From contig OY282519.1 in NCBI GenBank assembly GCA_958296405.1, forward strand, positions 1,224,132 to 1,288,131: a stretch of DNA of 64,000 nt, written 5' to 3'. This DNA is from an uncultured Pseudomonadales bacterium. Lineage in GTDB: Bacteria; Pseudomonadota; Gammaproteobacteria; Pseudomonadales; Azotimanducaceae. Below are positions 43,533 through 53,020 of this stretch, piece by piece. Made by a program: the position numbers and the translations under genes. The notes under the pieces were generated by a model. That model was not told the origin of the DNA and made no database searches. It worked only from the letters and a program-made list of their open reading frames with translations. The first letter of the stretch is position 1. The number at the start of each line of letters is the position of its first letter.

Positions 43533-45125
43533 TCATGCGAGTTGCGCCAAAGGAGGCACACGCAGGCGTTCGATCTCCTTCGGCTCGAACTTCGTCAGAC
43601 CGCCCGCGTAGGTGCGTCCGGAACCCTGCTGCACGTTCTGCCGAAGCCAGCGGGCTAGGGCGTCGAGGGTTTGTGGCGGCAGGGCGTCGCGTGGATAGAG
43701 GCCGTGGGCGATGTTCAGATGGCGGGCGCCGAGTGGGTTGCGCACGAAGGCGGGCGGCCTTCTGGCCATGTAGGTGCACAGGATCGGCGCCGGGGGCTTT
43801 AGCTGCACTGCCCACCAAGCGCGACGATGGGAGGCGACGTAAGAGGCATTCGCGCCGAACGCGCGCGCCCAGTGCAGGAAGCGTTCCACCTGTCGGCGCT
43901 CATCTCCATCCAGCTCGTCCAGCTCCAATGGCAAGTCGATGACGCGGCGCAGCGTCTCCAAACTGGCAAGGCAGTTGCCGGCGTTGAACAACTCCCGTGC
44001 TTTGGTGACAGTGGGCAAGAGGCATCGCCGCGGCAACTCGCCGCGGTAGCCGCCGGCAATCCACGCGGCGTTGCGACCTGTTACCTGCCCGCGGTGAACG
44101 CGGCACAACTCCCCCAGCTCGACGAAGTGCGCCGGGACGCTTGGGGCGGGGCGAGTCAATGGTGACCAACGTGTTGCCCGGCGCAAATGGGATGCGGGCA
44201 CCTCCTTTCCGCCGTCCAGATTGCCGAGCTCGGCAACGGCATCGACTTGCCGGAATCGAATCCCCCGGGCTGGTTGGCTGCATTGGCCCCGTTCGTCGGG
44301 CGCGTCCGCATCGTCGATGCGAAAGCAAATGATGGCGCCGGTTGATTCGGCATTTGGGAACGGCTGGCAGTCTGGGGCGAAGAGGTGAACGGCCAGGCCG
44401 CCCAGCACGTCGGTGAACAGCTTGCGCGCCGTCGAACCGTAGTTCACGTCCAGCCACTCGGCGGCGGTGATGAACGTGCCGAAGTCCCCGGATTTAGCCA
44501 AGCGCGCGGTTTGCAGCAAGAAGTGAATGTGCGAGCCGGCGAGCCGGCTGGCCTTGGCGCCATACGCTGCTGCGGCGCTGGCGAACCAATCCTTCCATGA
44601 TGGCGCGATGTCGTGGTGGCGGATGTAGGGCGGATTGCCTAGGAACAGCGTTGGCGCATCGGTGCCGGGCAGTTCAATGTCCCGGTAGTCCCGAACCAAT
44701 ACCGTGAGGCGTTGCGTCATCCCTAGAACTTCCGCATTCGCCCGCAAGATGAGGGCGGCGAGTGGGTCGGATTCGATCGCCACCAGATCGGCGCGCGGAA
44801 ACGCGGCGCCTGCCTGAAGCAGGAACCGCCCCGACCCTGCCCCCGGGTCCACCACTCGCCCCGGCGTCTCTTGAGTGGCTGCCCAGTCCACCATCGCGCG
44901 GACGATGGGGTGGGGTGTGTGGACAGCCCCTCGTCGCCGGCGGGCCGCGGCCGAACGGATGCGGCAAAGGGCGGTGCCGAGGGGGTCTTCGCCGCCGGCA
45001 ATGGCGGCGCGCAGTTCGTCGAGCTCCTGTTGGGCGGGCCGGGCCGCTTGGTGGGAAGCGTACTCCCAGACGTCGTGCTCTTGCGTCGACACCGCCGCGC
45101 CGTCGACAAGCGCGAAGGCATGCAT
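43533..45125 (-). CDS. N6-adenine DNA methyltransferase (Eco57I/TaqI-like)
   Basis: 530 aa. SAM motif RVVDPGAGSGRFLLQAG, catalytic motif IV in LFLGNPPYIRHHD, and later FGTFITAAEWLDVNYGSTAR, typical of type II gamma-class adenine methylases. The C-terminal part (ELCRVHRGQVTGRNAAWIAG, then RNPLGARHLNIAHGLY) looks like a target-recognition region. No nuclease gene is adjacent, so it may be solitary or part of a combined enzyme lacking a visible nuclease domain. ATG 45125 is chosen; an earlier TTG is possible. Confidence 0.86.
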   Translation of the reverse strand: MHAFALVDGAAVSTQEHDVWEYASHQAARPAQQELDELRAAIAGGEDPLGTALCRIRSAAARRRRGAVHTPHPIVRAMVDWAATQETPGRVVDPGAGSGRFLLQAGAAFPRADLVAIESDPLAALILRANAEVLGMTQRLTVLVRDYRDIELPGTDAPTLFLGNPPYIRHHDIAPSWKDWFASAAAAYGAKASRLAGSHIHFLLQTARLAKSGDFGTFITAAEWLDVNYGSTARKLFTDVLGGLAVHLFAPDCQPFPNAESTGAIICFRIDDADAPDERGQCSQPARGIRFRQVDAVAELGNLDGGKEVPASHLRRATRWSPLTRPAPSVPAHFVELGELCRVHRGQVTGRNAAWIAGGYRGELPRRCLLPTVTKARELFNAGNCLASLETLRRVIDLPLELDELDGDERRQVERFLHWARAFGANASYVASHRRAWWAVQLKPPAPILCTYMARRPPAFVRNPLGARHLNIAHGLYPRDALPPQTLDALARWLRQNVQQGSGRTYAGGLTKFEPKEIERLRVPPLAQLA

Positions 45126-45241
45126 GGCCAACTCGATGTCCGACGAGCAAGCCCCGCCGCGAGGATGTGCCGGCATTGGTGCGCGAAGCCCGTTCAAGCT
45201 CCGCTGCGCCTCGCCTGAGGCCTCGCGCCGCCCCCGCCGCC

Positions 45242-46312
45242 TCAACGCCGCAGCGCCGGAATCACCTGGCGGGCGAACCGTTCCCCTGCCTCGCGGGCTT
45301 CGGCGTCGGCGGCGGTGAAGTTGGGGCCGACGATGGCGAACTTGTCCACGCCGAGCGCGGCCAATGCGCTCAACCGCGAGACGCAATGGTCGACGTCCCC
45401 GGCGATGGCGAAATCGTCGATGAACTCGTCTGTCAAGGCGCCCGCTTGGTCGCTGCCGGCTTGCGCGTGTTGGGTCATGTCGTAGTTTGCGTGTATTGCT
45501 TGGAGCATCGACGCTTGGGCCGCGTCCACTGGCCCCGCGATGTCGCCGTGCATCACGGAGAAGCGCGCGAACAAGCTCGTGCCGGTGCGGCTGAGCGCGC
45601 GAGCGACCTGTGGGTTGGGGTGGCAGGCGACATTCACATACGCGCCAAAGCGGAGGCGCTCTGGATCGTGCCCCGCCGCTGTGGCCGCGGCGCGGGCGGT
45701 GTCGATGCCCCAAGCGATGCGGTTCGGGTTTGTGCCCAAGGCGAACATCGTCCGGTCCGCGTGGCGCGCCGCCAAGGCAATCACCTTGGGGCCGGTGGCC
45801 GCCACTTCCACTGGCACTTTCGGCGCGCTGGCGGCCCAGCGGATGGCGCTCGCTTCCGGGGCGTGGGCCAAGGCGAGGCTTGCAACGTGCGGGGCGGCCT
45901 CTTCAGGGATGCCGGCTTGGTCGAGCGGCAGCTCCTCGCCCCGCAGATAGGCTTGCAGCGCGATGAGGTAGTGCTCAAACCAGCGAAGCCGCGCCGGCGC
46001 GCGGCCGAGATGCGCCAATGCGCTGTCGCCGCGGCCGATGCCGAGCCGCATCCTGCCCCCGGAGACCCGTTGCACCGAGAGCGCAGACGATGCGGTCACC
46101 GCGGCATGGCGGGTGACGGGATTGGTGACGGCGGTTTGCAGCCCCAAGGCGCTCGCGCCCGTTGCGGCGAGGGCTAGGAAGACGTAGGGGTCGCCGGATA
46201 GATTCTGCGAATCGACCGTGCCGATGCCGTCCCAGCCCAGCGCTTGGGCGCGTTGCGCCGCGGCCGCCGCTCTGGTTGGCGCTGCCGTGTGCGAAGTCCA
46301 AAACTCCATCAT
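45242..46312 (-). CDS. LLM-class flavin-dependent oxidoreductase
   Basis: 356 aa, bacterial luciferase-like TIM barrel. DGIGTVDSQNLSGDPYVFLA, LGLQTAVTNPVTRHAAVTAS and GGRMRLGIGRGDSALAHLGR are characteristic, and KVIALAARHADRTMFALG occurs in the F420/FMN-binding part. Two ATGs are adjacent behind GGAGG. It lies 14 bp after the PhyH gene, on the same strand, so the two probably act together on a small molecule that is not identifiable here. Confidence 0.9.
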   Translation of the reverse strand: MMEFWTSHTAAPTRAAAAAQRAQALGWDGIGTVDSQNLSGDPYVFLALAATGASALGLQTAVTNPVTRHAAVTASSALSVQRVSGGRMRLGIGRGDSALAHLGRAPARLRWFEHYLIALQAYLRGEELPLDQAGIPEEAAPHVASLALAHAPEASAIRWAASAPKVPVEVAATGPKVIALAARHADRTMFALGTNPNRIAWGIDTARAAATAAGHDPERLRFGAYVNVACHPNPQVARALSRTGTSLFARFSVMHGDIAGPVDAAQASMLQAIHANYDMTQHAQAGSDQAGALTDEFIDDFAIAGDVDHCVSRLSALAALGVDKFAIVGPNFTAADAEAREAGERFARQVIPALRR

Positions 46313-46326
46313 CGCCTCCGGATTGT

Positions 46327-47094
46327 TTAGCGCACGAGGCGCACATGCGGCTGCGCGCGCCAATCCTCGTCGGGGGCTTCGCAGTGGGGCGCCGCGAAGT
46401 GGGCGGAGATGGCCCGGCGGCACTCGGCGCCGCGGTTGCGGCCAGAACCGTGGATCAGGAGTGGGTGGAAGAACAGCGTATCGCCGGGCTGCATTTCCAT
46501 GTGCAGCAGGGCATCGCGCTCCGCGCCTTCGACGCCGAGGAAGGCATGGTTGACGTACTCCCAATTCGGTGTGCTGTGCTCTCGCAGCGCGCCCCGATGG
46601 GAGCCCGGGATGACAGCCAAGCAACCGGATTCGCGCCGACAGGGCGAAATGGCCGTCCAAACGCCGACGATGCCATCCGCGGGGCGCAGCCGGAAGTAGC
46701 GCAAGTCTTGATGCAGCGGATGGCGCCCGTCCACGCCGGGTGGCTTGTTGAAGACGTTGGTGGCGATCACGCCCAAGGCGGCGTCCGCCGCGGCGCCGGA
46801 GAGTTGGCGGGCGACGGCCAGCACCTTGGGGTGCTCGGCGTAGTCAAAGAGCGCCGCGTCGCCGTGGAAGTGGAACAGCTTGTTGATGCCCGCAACGGCG
46901 TTCGCCGGCGCCGCCGCGCCCTTCACCACCATCACATCGCGCATGATGACGAGGCCGGTCGGCACGGTTGCGCGGCCCTCGACGAGATCGAGGAAACGGG
47001 TGTTGTAGCTCGCGAGGCAGGGTGCCTCGACCAAGCCAGGCACCAGGATGAAACCTGCTTCCCGGTAGCCCTTGAGGTGTTCCGGCGCCAGCAT
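46327..47094 (-). CDS. Phytanoyl-CoA dioxygenase (PhyH) family protein
   Basis: 255 aa. Fe(II)/2-oxoglutarate oxygenase with HxD in GRHPLHQDLRYFRLR and distal histidine in FFHPLLIHGSGRNRG, followed by the 2-OG arginine (ECRRAISAHF). The ATG at 47094 lies 7 nt after TATAAT (47107-47102), predicting a leaderless mRNA; the frame upstream of that is shadow. Paired with the flavin oxidoreductase downstream. Substrate unknown. Confidence 0.9.
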   Translation of the reverse strand: MLAPEHLKGYREAGFILVPGLVEAPCLASYNTRFLDLVEGRATVPTGLVIMRDVMVVKGAAAPANAVAGINKLFHFHGDAALFDYAEHPKVLAVARQLSGAAADAALGVIATNVFNKPPGVDGRHPLHQDLRYFRLRPADGIVGVWTAISPCRRESGCLAVIPGSHRGALREHSTPNWEYVNHAFLGVEGAERDALLHMEMQPGDTLFFHPLLIHGSGRNRGAECRRAISAHFAAPHCEAPDEDWRAQPHVRLVR

Positions 47095-47296
47095 CTGCGG
47101 GATTATAGCGACGCTGCGCACGAGCGGAGGGTGGGGGCCGGCGGGCGCGAAAGTTGCGTCCCTATACAATGGCCCACATGCGCAAGCCGCGCCGTCGAGA
47201 CGGCCTCACCGGGGGGCCGCGCGAGGCGTTCAGCGGCGCGAGCCACAAGCTCGAGTTACCCGCAGATGACCTATTCGTCCAACCTCTGAGCCGAAC

Positions 47297-48919
47297 ATGG
47301 CGCACCCGTCTTGTCAGGCTTCGCCGCCAGCGGTTCCCAAGCCGGCGAACGTTCCGCACAACGATTGGCGCCGAATTGCGTTGCCGCCGCTGGCGGAGTT
47401 CAAACCCTCGCTGCCGGTGAGCGTGGTGATGCCCTGCCACCGCACCCCGAAGGCGGTGTTGGAGCGCACCTTGGCGGCGCTGGAAGGGCAGACCTATCCG
47501 CGAGGCTTGCTTGAGGTGGTCATCGTCGATGACGGTTCCGAGCCGCCGCTGCAACCGCCGGCGTCGCCCTTGAACGTGCGTGTGGTGCGCCAAGCGCGGC
47601 GGGGGCATGGGGTTGCCCGCGCCCGCAACACCGGCGTCGCCGCGGCGGCGCACGACATCATCTTGTTCTTGGACGGCGACTCGCTGCCAGAAGCCGGCTG
47701 GATGCTCGCCCACGCCCGCTGGCACCATTGCGTCTCGGACGTGGTGACGGTGGGGTTTCGCGCCCATGTGGCGGTGGATGACCTTGATGCAGAGGCCATC
47801 CGCGCACGCCCGGGCACCCTCTGGGAGTTGTGCGCCGGCCGCCCGGCAGACCCCCCTGGGCACGAGAACGAGCACTACATGGTGCGCACCAACGATCTGA
47901 CGCAGCGCTCGGATGATCTATTCCGCGCCTTGGTGGGAGGCAACTTCGGCGTCGGGCGGCAGTTCTACCGGGCGGTGGGGGGCAGCGACGAGTCGTTCGC
48001 GCGGTGGGGATTCGATGAAGAGGAGTTTGCTTGGCGAGCATTCGTGCAGGGTGCCTTGTTCGCGCCGGTGCGGGAGGCGTTTGCGTGGCACCAAGGGCGC
48101 ATGATTGAGGGGCAAGCCGCCAAGCGGCGCAGCGCGCGCATCCAGCGCGGCAAGGTGGCGCACCTCATCGCGCACCCGGCGTTTCGTGGCGCGGGCGCTG
48201 GCCGCATCTACGCCGTGCCGCGCTTCGTGGTGACCATCGCTGCGGGCGAGTGGCCAGCGGCGCAAGTGATCGCTGCCACCGCGAGCGTGCTGGCGGATCC
48301 GGTGCATGATTTGGTCGTGCGCGTTGACGCTGCGGTGGGGGAGGACGTCGTGGACGACGATCGGCTGCAGCGGCTGCGCGAAGCGTTCGGCGCCGATGCC
48401 CGGGTGCGGGTTGCGCCGGCGAGCGCCGCCCTCGACGAATTCCCCGCGTCGCCGTTCCATGTGACGCTGCCGGCTGGCGCCATCGCCCGCAACCTGGTGC
48501 ATCGCCTGCATCGGGCGTTGGGCGATGCGGCGCTGGCAAGGGTGCCCTTGGCCGCTGGCAGCGAAGTGTCCATCGCCCGTTCATGGGCGCTGCATCGCGC
48601 GCGGCGCGAGGGCTGTTCACCGGCGGCGTTCGGCGCTGTGCGTCAGCTGACGCCGGCGCGATTGGGATTGCGAAGGGCCGGCGCCAAGGTGTCTCGGCGC
48701 GATGTTGCCGCCGCGCAGGACGCGATGGGCATGCCAAGCCGTTGGCGCTACCTCCGCCACCGCACAGGAGACCTGCATGGCTTCGGCGCGGCGTGGCGGT
48801 TCGTCCGTTGGCTCACCCGCTGGGCTTGGCGGCGGCTCTTTCCGCCCAGATGGAAGGTGGCGCCGCGTCCTTGGGGCGTCTATGTCGCGGCCTCGCCGCG
48901 GCGCGACGACGCCTCATGA
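47297..48919 (+). CDS. Family 2 glycosyltransferase
   Basis: 540 aa. GT-A fold start [20 protein letters not shown], nucleotide-sugar DxD in [17 protein letters not shown], and the acceptor-side [20 protein letters not shown]. The C-terminal 200 residues are unfamiliar, ending in a basic region ([17 protein letters not shown]). Another possible promoter/start (TACAAT 7 nt before the ATG at 47175) opens a different frame, so the 5' end needs care. Likely role: surface glycan synthesis. Confidence 0.85.
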   Translation: MAHPSCQASPPAVPKPANVPHNDWRRIALPPLAEFKPSLPVSVVMPCHRTPKAVLERTLAALEGQTYPRGLLEVVIVDDGSEPPLQPPASPLNVRVVRQARRGHGVARARNTGVAAAAHDIILFLDGDSLPEAGWMLAHARWHHCVSDVVTVGFRAHVAVDDLDAEAIRARPGTLWELCAGRPADPPGHENEHYMVRTNDLTQRSDDLFRALVGGNFGVGRQFYRAVGGSDESFARWGFDEEEFAWRAFVQGALFAPVREAFAWHQGRMIEGQAAKRRSARIQRGKVAHLIAHPAFRGAGAGRIYAVPRFVVTIAAGEWPAAQVIAATASVLADPVHDLVVRVDAAVGEDVVDDDRLQRLREAFGADARVRVAPASAALDEFPASPFHVTLPAGAIARNLVHRLHRALGDAALARVPLAAGSEVSIARSWALHRARREGCSPAAFGAVRQLTPARLGLRRAGAKVSRRDVAAAQDAMGMPSRWRYLRHRTGDLHGFGAAWRFVRWLTRWAWRRLFPPRWKVAPRPWGVYVAASPRRDDAS

Positions 48920-49022
48920 CGAGCGCCCAACCGCGCAATCACGGCCCGGCGCACATCTCCGGCGCGGCGGTGTTTCCAGCATAATGGCGGGCGGATCGAA
49001 CTGGCGTCGAAGCCACCATCCC

Positions 49023-50537
49023 ATGTCAACAACCCTGCTTCTCGTGCTCGACGGTTGGGGCCACCGCGAGGCCGCCGAGCACAACGCCATCCACGCCGCC
49101 CGCGCACCTAACTGGCAGCGGCTTTGGCGCACTGCGCCGCACACGCTGCTGTCGGCTTCCGGCGCCGCGGTGGGGCTGCCGGCGGGGCAGATGGGCAACT
49201 CCGAAGTGGGGCACATGAACCTCGGCGCCGGCCGCGTCGTGCATCAGGACTTGGCGCGCATCGGCCAAGCCATTGACGACGGCGCCTTCGCCGCCAACGC
49301 GGTGTTGCAACGCGCCATCAAGGCCGGCAAGGGCGGCGCGTTGCACATTCTGGGGCTGTTGTCGCCAGGGGGCGTTCACAGCCACGAAGATCACATCTGG
49401 GCGTTGGTCGAGATGGCGGAACGCGCCGGCGTCAAGACATGCCTGCACGCCTTCCTTGATGGTCGGGACACTCCCCCGCGCAGTGCGGCAACGTCCCTAG
49501 AGCGCTTTGGCGGGCGGGTGGCGTCCATTTGCGGGCGCTATCACGCGATGGATCGGGACGCCCGCTGGGAGCGTACGCAGGCTGCGTTCGACATGCTCAC
49601 CGGCGCGGCCGCGACGCCACGTTGCGAGGACGCTGTGGAGGCCCTGCGCGCAGCCTACGCGGCGGGCGTCGGCGACGAGTTCGTGGCGCCGACGCTCATC
49701 TGCCGGCGCGGCTCCGCCCCACGCATCATCCGCGATGGCGACGCCGTGATGTTCATGAACTTCCGGGCAGACCGCGCCCGCCAACTCACGCGGGCGTTCA
49801 CGGCCGCAGCATTCCCGGGTTTCGAGCGGCGGCGCCGGCCGGCGTTGAGCGCCTTCGCGACGCTCACGCGCTACGCGGAGGACATCGACGCCCCGTGCGC
49901 CTTCGAGCCGCAGGCGCTGGCGAACACCTTGGGGGAACACATCAGCCGCTTGGGGCTGCGCCAACTGCGCATCGCCGAGACGGAGAAGTACGCCCATGTC
50001 ACATTCTTCTTCTCCGGCGGGCGCGAAGCGCCGTTTCCAGGTGAAGACCGCGTGCTCGTGCCCTCGCCACGAGTGGCCACTTACGACCTGACGCCCGAAA
50101 TGAGCATTCACGCGGTGACGGATCGGCTGGTGCAGGCCATCGAGTCCAACAGCCATCACCTCATCGTGTGCAATTTCGCCAACGCAGACATGGTGGGGCA
50201 TACCGGCGCATTCGACGCCGCGGTGGCGGCGGTGGAAGCGGTGGACGAGTGTTTGGGCCGCATCGTCGCGGCGCTCAGCGTCAGCGGCGGGCAATGCCTC
50301 ATCACCGCAGATCACGGCAATGTTGAAGCCATGCGCGATGTCGTCACCGGGCAGCCGCACACGGCGCACACCTCATCGCCCATCCCGCTCGTCTATGTCG
50401 GCGGCCAAGCGATCGAGCTCGAAGCCGGGGCGTTGTCGGACGTGGCGCCCACCCTGCTCGCGCTCATGGGCTTGGCGTCGCCGGAGGAGATGACCGGGCG
50501 CTCGCTCGCCACGGCGCCGTTGGCGCGCCGGGCTTGA
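49023..50537 (+). CDS. gpmI: 2,3-bisphosphoglycerate-independent phosphoglycerate mutase
   Basis: 504 aa, normal length. Metal/serine site [20 protein letters not shown], metal ligands in [19 protein letters not shown] and [14 protein letters not shown], and [16 protein letters not shown]. It interconverts 3- and 2-phosphoglycerate. The ATG at 49023 is used, and a longer frame to 48702 overlaps the glycosyltransferase. The order gpmI-envC-S41 peptidase is a conserved gammaproteobacterial arrangement. Confidence 0.96.
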   Translation: MSTTLLLVLDGWGHREAAEHNAIHAARAPNWQRLWRTAPHTLLSASGAAVGLPAGQMGNSEVGHMNLGAGRVVHQDLARIGQAIDDGAFAANAVLQRAIKAGKGGALHILGLLSPGGVHSHEDHIWALVEMAERAGVKTCLHAFLDGRDTPPRSAATSLERFGGRVASICGRYHAMDRDARWERTQAAFDMLTGAAATPRCEDAVEALRAAYAAGVGDEFVAPTLICRRGSAPRIIRDGDAVMFMNFRADRARQLTRAFTAAAFPGFERRRRPALSAFATLTRYAEDIDAPCAFEPQALANTLGEHISRLGLRQLRIAETEKYAHVTFFFSGGREAPFPGEDRVLVPSPRVATYDLTPEMSIHAVTDRLVQAIESNSHHLIVCNFANADMVGHTGAFDAAVAAVEAVDECLGRIVAALSVSGGQCLITADHGNVEAMRDVVTGQPHTAHTSSPIPLVYVGGQAIELEAGALSDVAPTLLALMGLASPEEMTGRSLATAPLARRA

Positions 50538-51694
50538 GGCGTCGCCCGCGCGTTGGTGCGCTGGCAGCGCTCGCGCTCGGCGTCGCGGCGGCGGACCCAG
50601 TTGCGGCGCAGGCCGCGCAGGATGACACCCAAGCCGCGGAGCGCCTCGCCGGCGTGGTGCAGGAGCTCAACGCCCTCGACGCGTGGCTCGATGCGGCCGG
50701 CAAGCGCGTTGCCGATGCGGAGCGGCGCATCGCCGCCGCCGACCGGCGCATCGCCGGGATGAGCGCCACGGCGCGGCGCATCGAGAGCGACTTGGCGCAG
50801 ACCCAGTCAGACTTGAATCGCTTGGCCGCCGAGCGCGACGAATACGACCGTCGCCGCGCCGAGCAAGCGCGGCGCATCGCGGGGCATGCGCGGGATGCAT
50901 GGCGGTACGCTGGGCAGGATTTCTTCAAGCTGCTGCTGAACCAGCAACACCCAGACGATTTCGACCGCATGATTCGCTTTCACGGCTATTTCAGCCGCGC
51001 GCGGCTCGGTGCCATCGATGCCTATCGCGGCACGTTGGCAGCGATAGCGGAGAACGCCGGCGCCGCTGAGGAACGGCGCGCCGCGCTGGCCACGCAGCGG
51101 GATGAATTGGCGCGGCGCCGCGCGGCCCTCTCTGGGCAACGCGAAGAGCGGGGCCAGCTCTTAGGGCGCCTGCGCGGTGACGTGAGTGCCCGCCAAGACG
51201 AGCGCGATCGCCTAATGGCGAACCGCCGCCGCATCGAAGCCCTGCTTGAGACGCTGCGCCGCCAAGCGCAGGATGCGCCGACCACGCAGTTCGCCGCCCG
51301 CCAAGGCAGTTTGCGCTGGCCGGTGGCGGGCAGATTGACGCAGCGCTTCGGGCAGCCCCGCGCTGGTGGCCGCATGCGCTGGGAGGGGGTGTACTTGGAA
51401 GCCGCAGCCGGCGCCGAGGTGCGCGCGGTGCATAGCGGTCGCGTGGTGTTCGCGGATTGGCTGCGTGGCTTCGGCTATCTTGTCATCGTCGACCACGGCG
51501 ACGGCCACATGTCGCTGTATGGCAATGCGGATGATCTGTTCAAGGCCGTAGGCGACTGGGTGGAGAGCGGCGAGCCCATCGCCGCCGCCGGCAACAGCGG
51601 CGGCGAGACCAAGAGCGGGCTCTACTTTGAGGTGCGCAGCAACGGTCGCCCCACCAATCCGCTCGCTTGGCTGGAGCGCTCGCAAGCCCGCTAG
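50534..51694 (+). CDS. envC: Murein hydrolase activator EnvC
   Basis: 386 aa. Signal peptide ([20 protein letters not shown]), then a long coiled coil ([20 protein letters not shown], later [20 protein letters not shown]) and a C-terminal LytM domain ([13 protein letters not shown]). The zinc ligands are degenerate ([12 protein letters not shown] in place of H-x-G-x-D), as in EnvC, which activates amidases at the septum rather than cutting itself. The TTG start shares bases with the gpmI stop (TTGA), so translation is coupled. Confidence 0.92.
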   Translation: MRRRPRVGALAALALGVAAADPVAAQAAQDDTQAAERLAGVVQELNALDAWLDAAGKRVADAERRIAAADRRIAGMSATARRIESDLAQTQSDLNRLAAERDEYDRRRAEQARRIAGHARDAWRYAGQDFFKLLLNQQHPDDFDRMIRFHGYFSRARLGAIDAYRGTLAAIAENAGAAEERRAALATQRDELARRRAALSGQREERGQLLGRLRGDVSARQDERDRLMANRRRIEALLETLRRQAQDAPTTQFAARQGSLRWPVAGRLTQRFGQPRAGGRMRWEGVYLEAAAGAEVRAVHSGRVVFADWLRGFGYLVIVDHGDGHMSLYGNADDLFKAVGDWVESGEPIAAAGNSGGETKSGLYFEVRSNGRPTNPLAWLERSQAR

Positions 51695-51789
51695 CGACGC
51701 GGCGGCGCCTGCGGTTGCCGGCGGGACGGTGAAGCAGGTTCGTGTTGGCGCGCCAAGGCAGCGAGCAGGGAAGATAGAATCCGCCGGCC

Positions 51790-52953
51790 ATGCCTCCGCG
51801 CCCCGTCACGCTCGTCAGCCTCATCGCCGCCATGGCCCTCGGCGTGGTGCTTGGCGTGTATGCCTACTGGTCGCTGCGCGCCACGCTGCCAGCGCCGGTG
51901 GGCGCGACGTTGCCCATCGTGCTCCAGGCGGTGCGCGATTCCTACGTCGAGCCCATTGGGGAAGACGAGTTGGTGGAGAGCGCGGTCTTGGGCATCCTGC
52001 GCGGGCTGGATCCGCACTCTGCGTATCTTGAGGTGGACGAAGTGGAAGGGATGCGCGAAGAGGATGCGGGTCAATTCGGTGGCATCGGCGTGGAAGTACG
52101 CTTCGTGGACGGCTACATCACTGTGGTCGCGCCCATTGCTGGCACGCCGGCGGCAGCGGCCGGCCTGCAGACTGGCGACGCCATCATTGAAGTGGATGGC
52201 CGCTCGCTGGAGGGACGCACGGTGCGCGATGCAGTGGCGGATTTGCGCGGCGCCCCCGGCACCGGCCTCACTCTGGGCATTCGCCGTGCTGGCGAGCCGG
52301 CGCCCCTGCATTTGGAACTGGTGCGTGAGGCCATCCCAATTCGCACGGTGCGTTCACGCCACCTCGAGCCGGGCTATGGCTACCTGCGCATTGCAGAGTT
52401 CCAACGGCAGACGCCCGTGGACGCGCGCGCAGCCCTTGAGCGGCTCGTGGCCGAGTCCGGCACGGCGCTCGAAGGCTTGGTGGTGGACTTGCGTGACAAC
52501 CCCGGCGGCGTCCTTGGCGCTTCGGTAGACGTGGTGGACGCCTTCCTCAAGCAAGGGCTCATCGTCTACACCGAGGGCCGCGAGGCCGCCAGCGAAGGCC
52601 GTTTCGAGGCCAGCGGCGAAGATCTGCTCGACGGCGCGCCGTTGGCGGTGCTCATCAATGGCCGCTCCGCCTCGGCAGCCGAGGTCGTCGCCGGCGCATT
52701 GCAGCACCATCGCCGCGCGGTGGTGTTGGGCACGCCGAGCTATGGCAAGGGCTCGGTGCAGACGGTGCTGCCGCTGGCCAACAGGCGGGCGCTGAAACTC
52801 ACCACCGCGCACTACTACACCCCCGATGGCCGCTCCCTTGCGGACGCTGGCATCCAGCCGGATGTGGCGGTGCCGTTCGCGCCAGACGCAACCCGGGACG
52901 AATACGACCAGCTCTTGCTCGCCACCGCGCTGCGCGAGTTGAAGCGCGGCTAG
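51790..52953 (+). CDS. S41 C-terminal processing peptidase (CtpA-like)
   Basis: 387 aa. N-terminal membrane anchor (VTLVSLIAAMALGVVLGVYA), PDZ domain (GTPAAAAGLQTGDAIIEVDG), and the S41 catalytic serine in LINGRSASAAEVVAGAL and lysine in TPSYGKGSVQTVLPL. It acts in the periplasm. TAGAAT lies 9 nt before the ATG, so the leader is very short. Third gene of the gpmI-envC set. Confidence 0.94.
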   Translation: MPPRPVTLVSLIAAMALGVVLGVYAYWSLRATLPAPVGATLPIVLQAVRDSYVEPIGEDELVESAVLGILRGLDPHSAYLEVDEVEGMREEDAGQFGGIGVEVRFVDGYITVVAPIAGTPAAAAGLQTGDAIIEVDGRSLEGRTVRDAVADLRGAPGTGLTLGIRRAGEPAPLHLELVREAIPIRTVRSRHLEPGYGYLRIAEFQRQTPVDARAALERLVAESGTALEGLVVDLRDNPGGVLGASVDVVDAFLKQGLIVYTEGREAASEGRFEASGEDLLDGAPLAVLINGRSASAAEVVAGALQHHRRAVVLGTPSYGKGSVQTVLPLANRRALKLTTAHYYTPDGRSLADAGIQPDVAVPFAPDATRDEYDQLLLATALRELKRG

Positions 52954-53020
52954 GCGCTCCGGCGCCGCGTCCGTCGCAAGACAGTCGCTGCTTGCGTCGC
53001 GCCTGTGGAACAGGGGTTCG

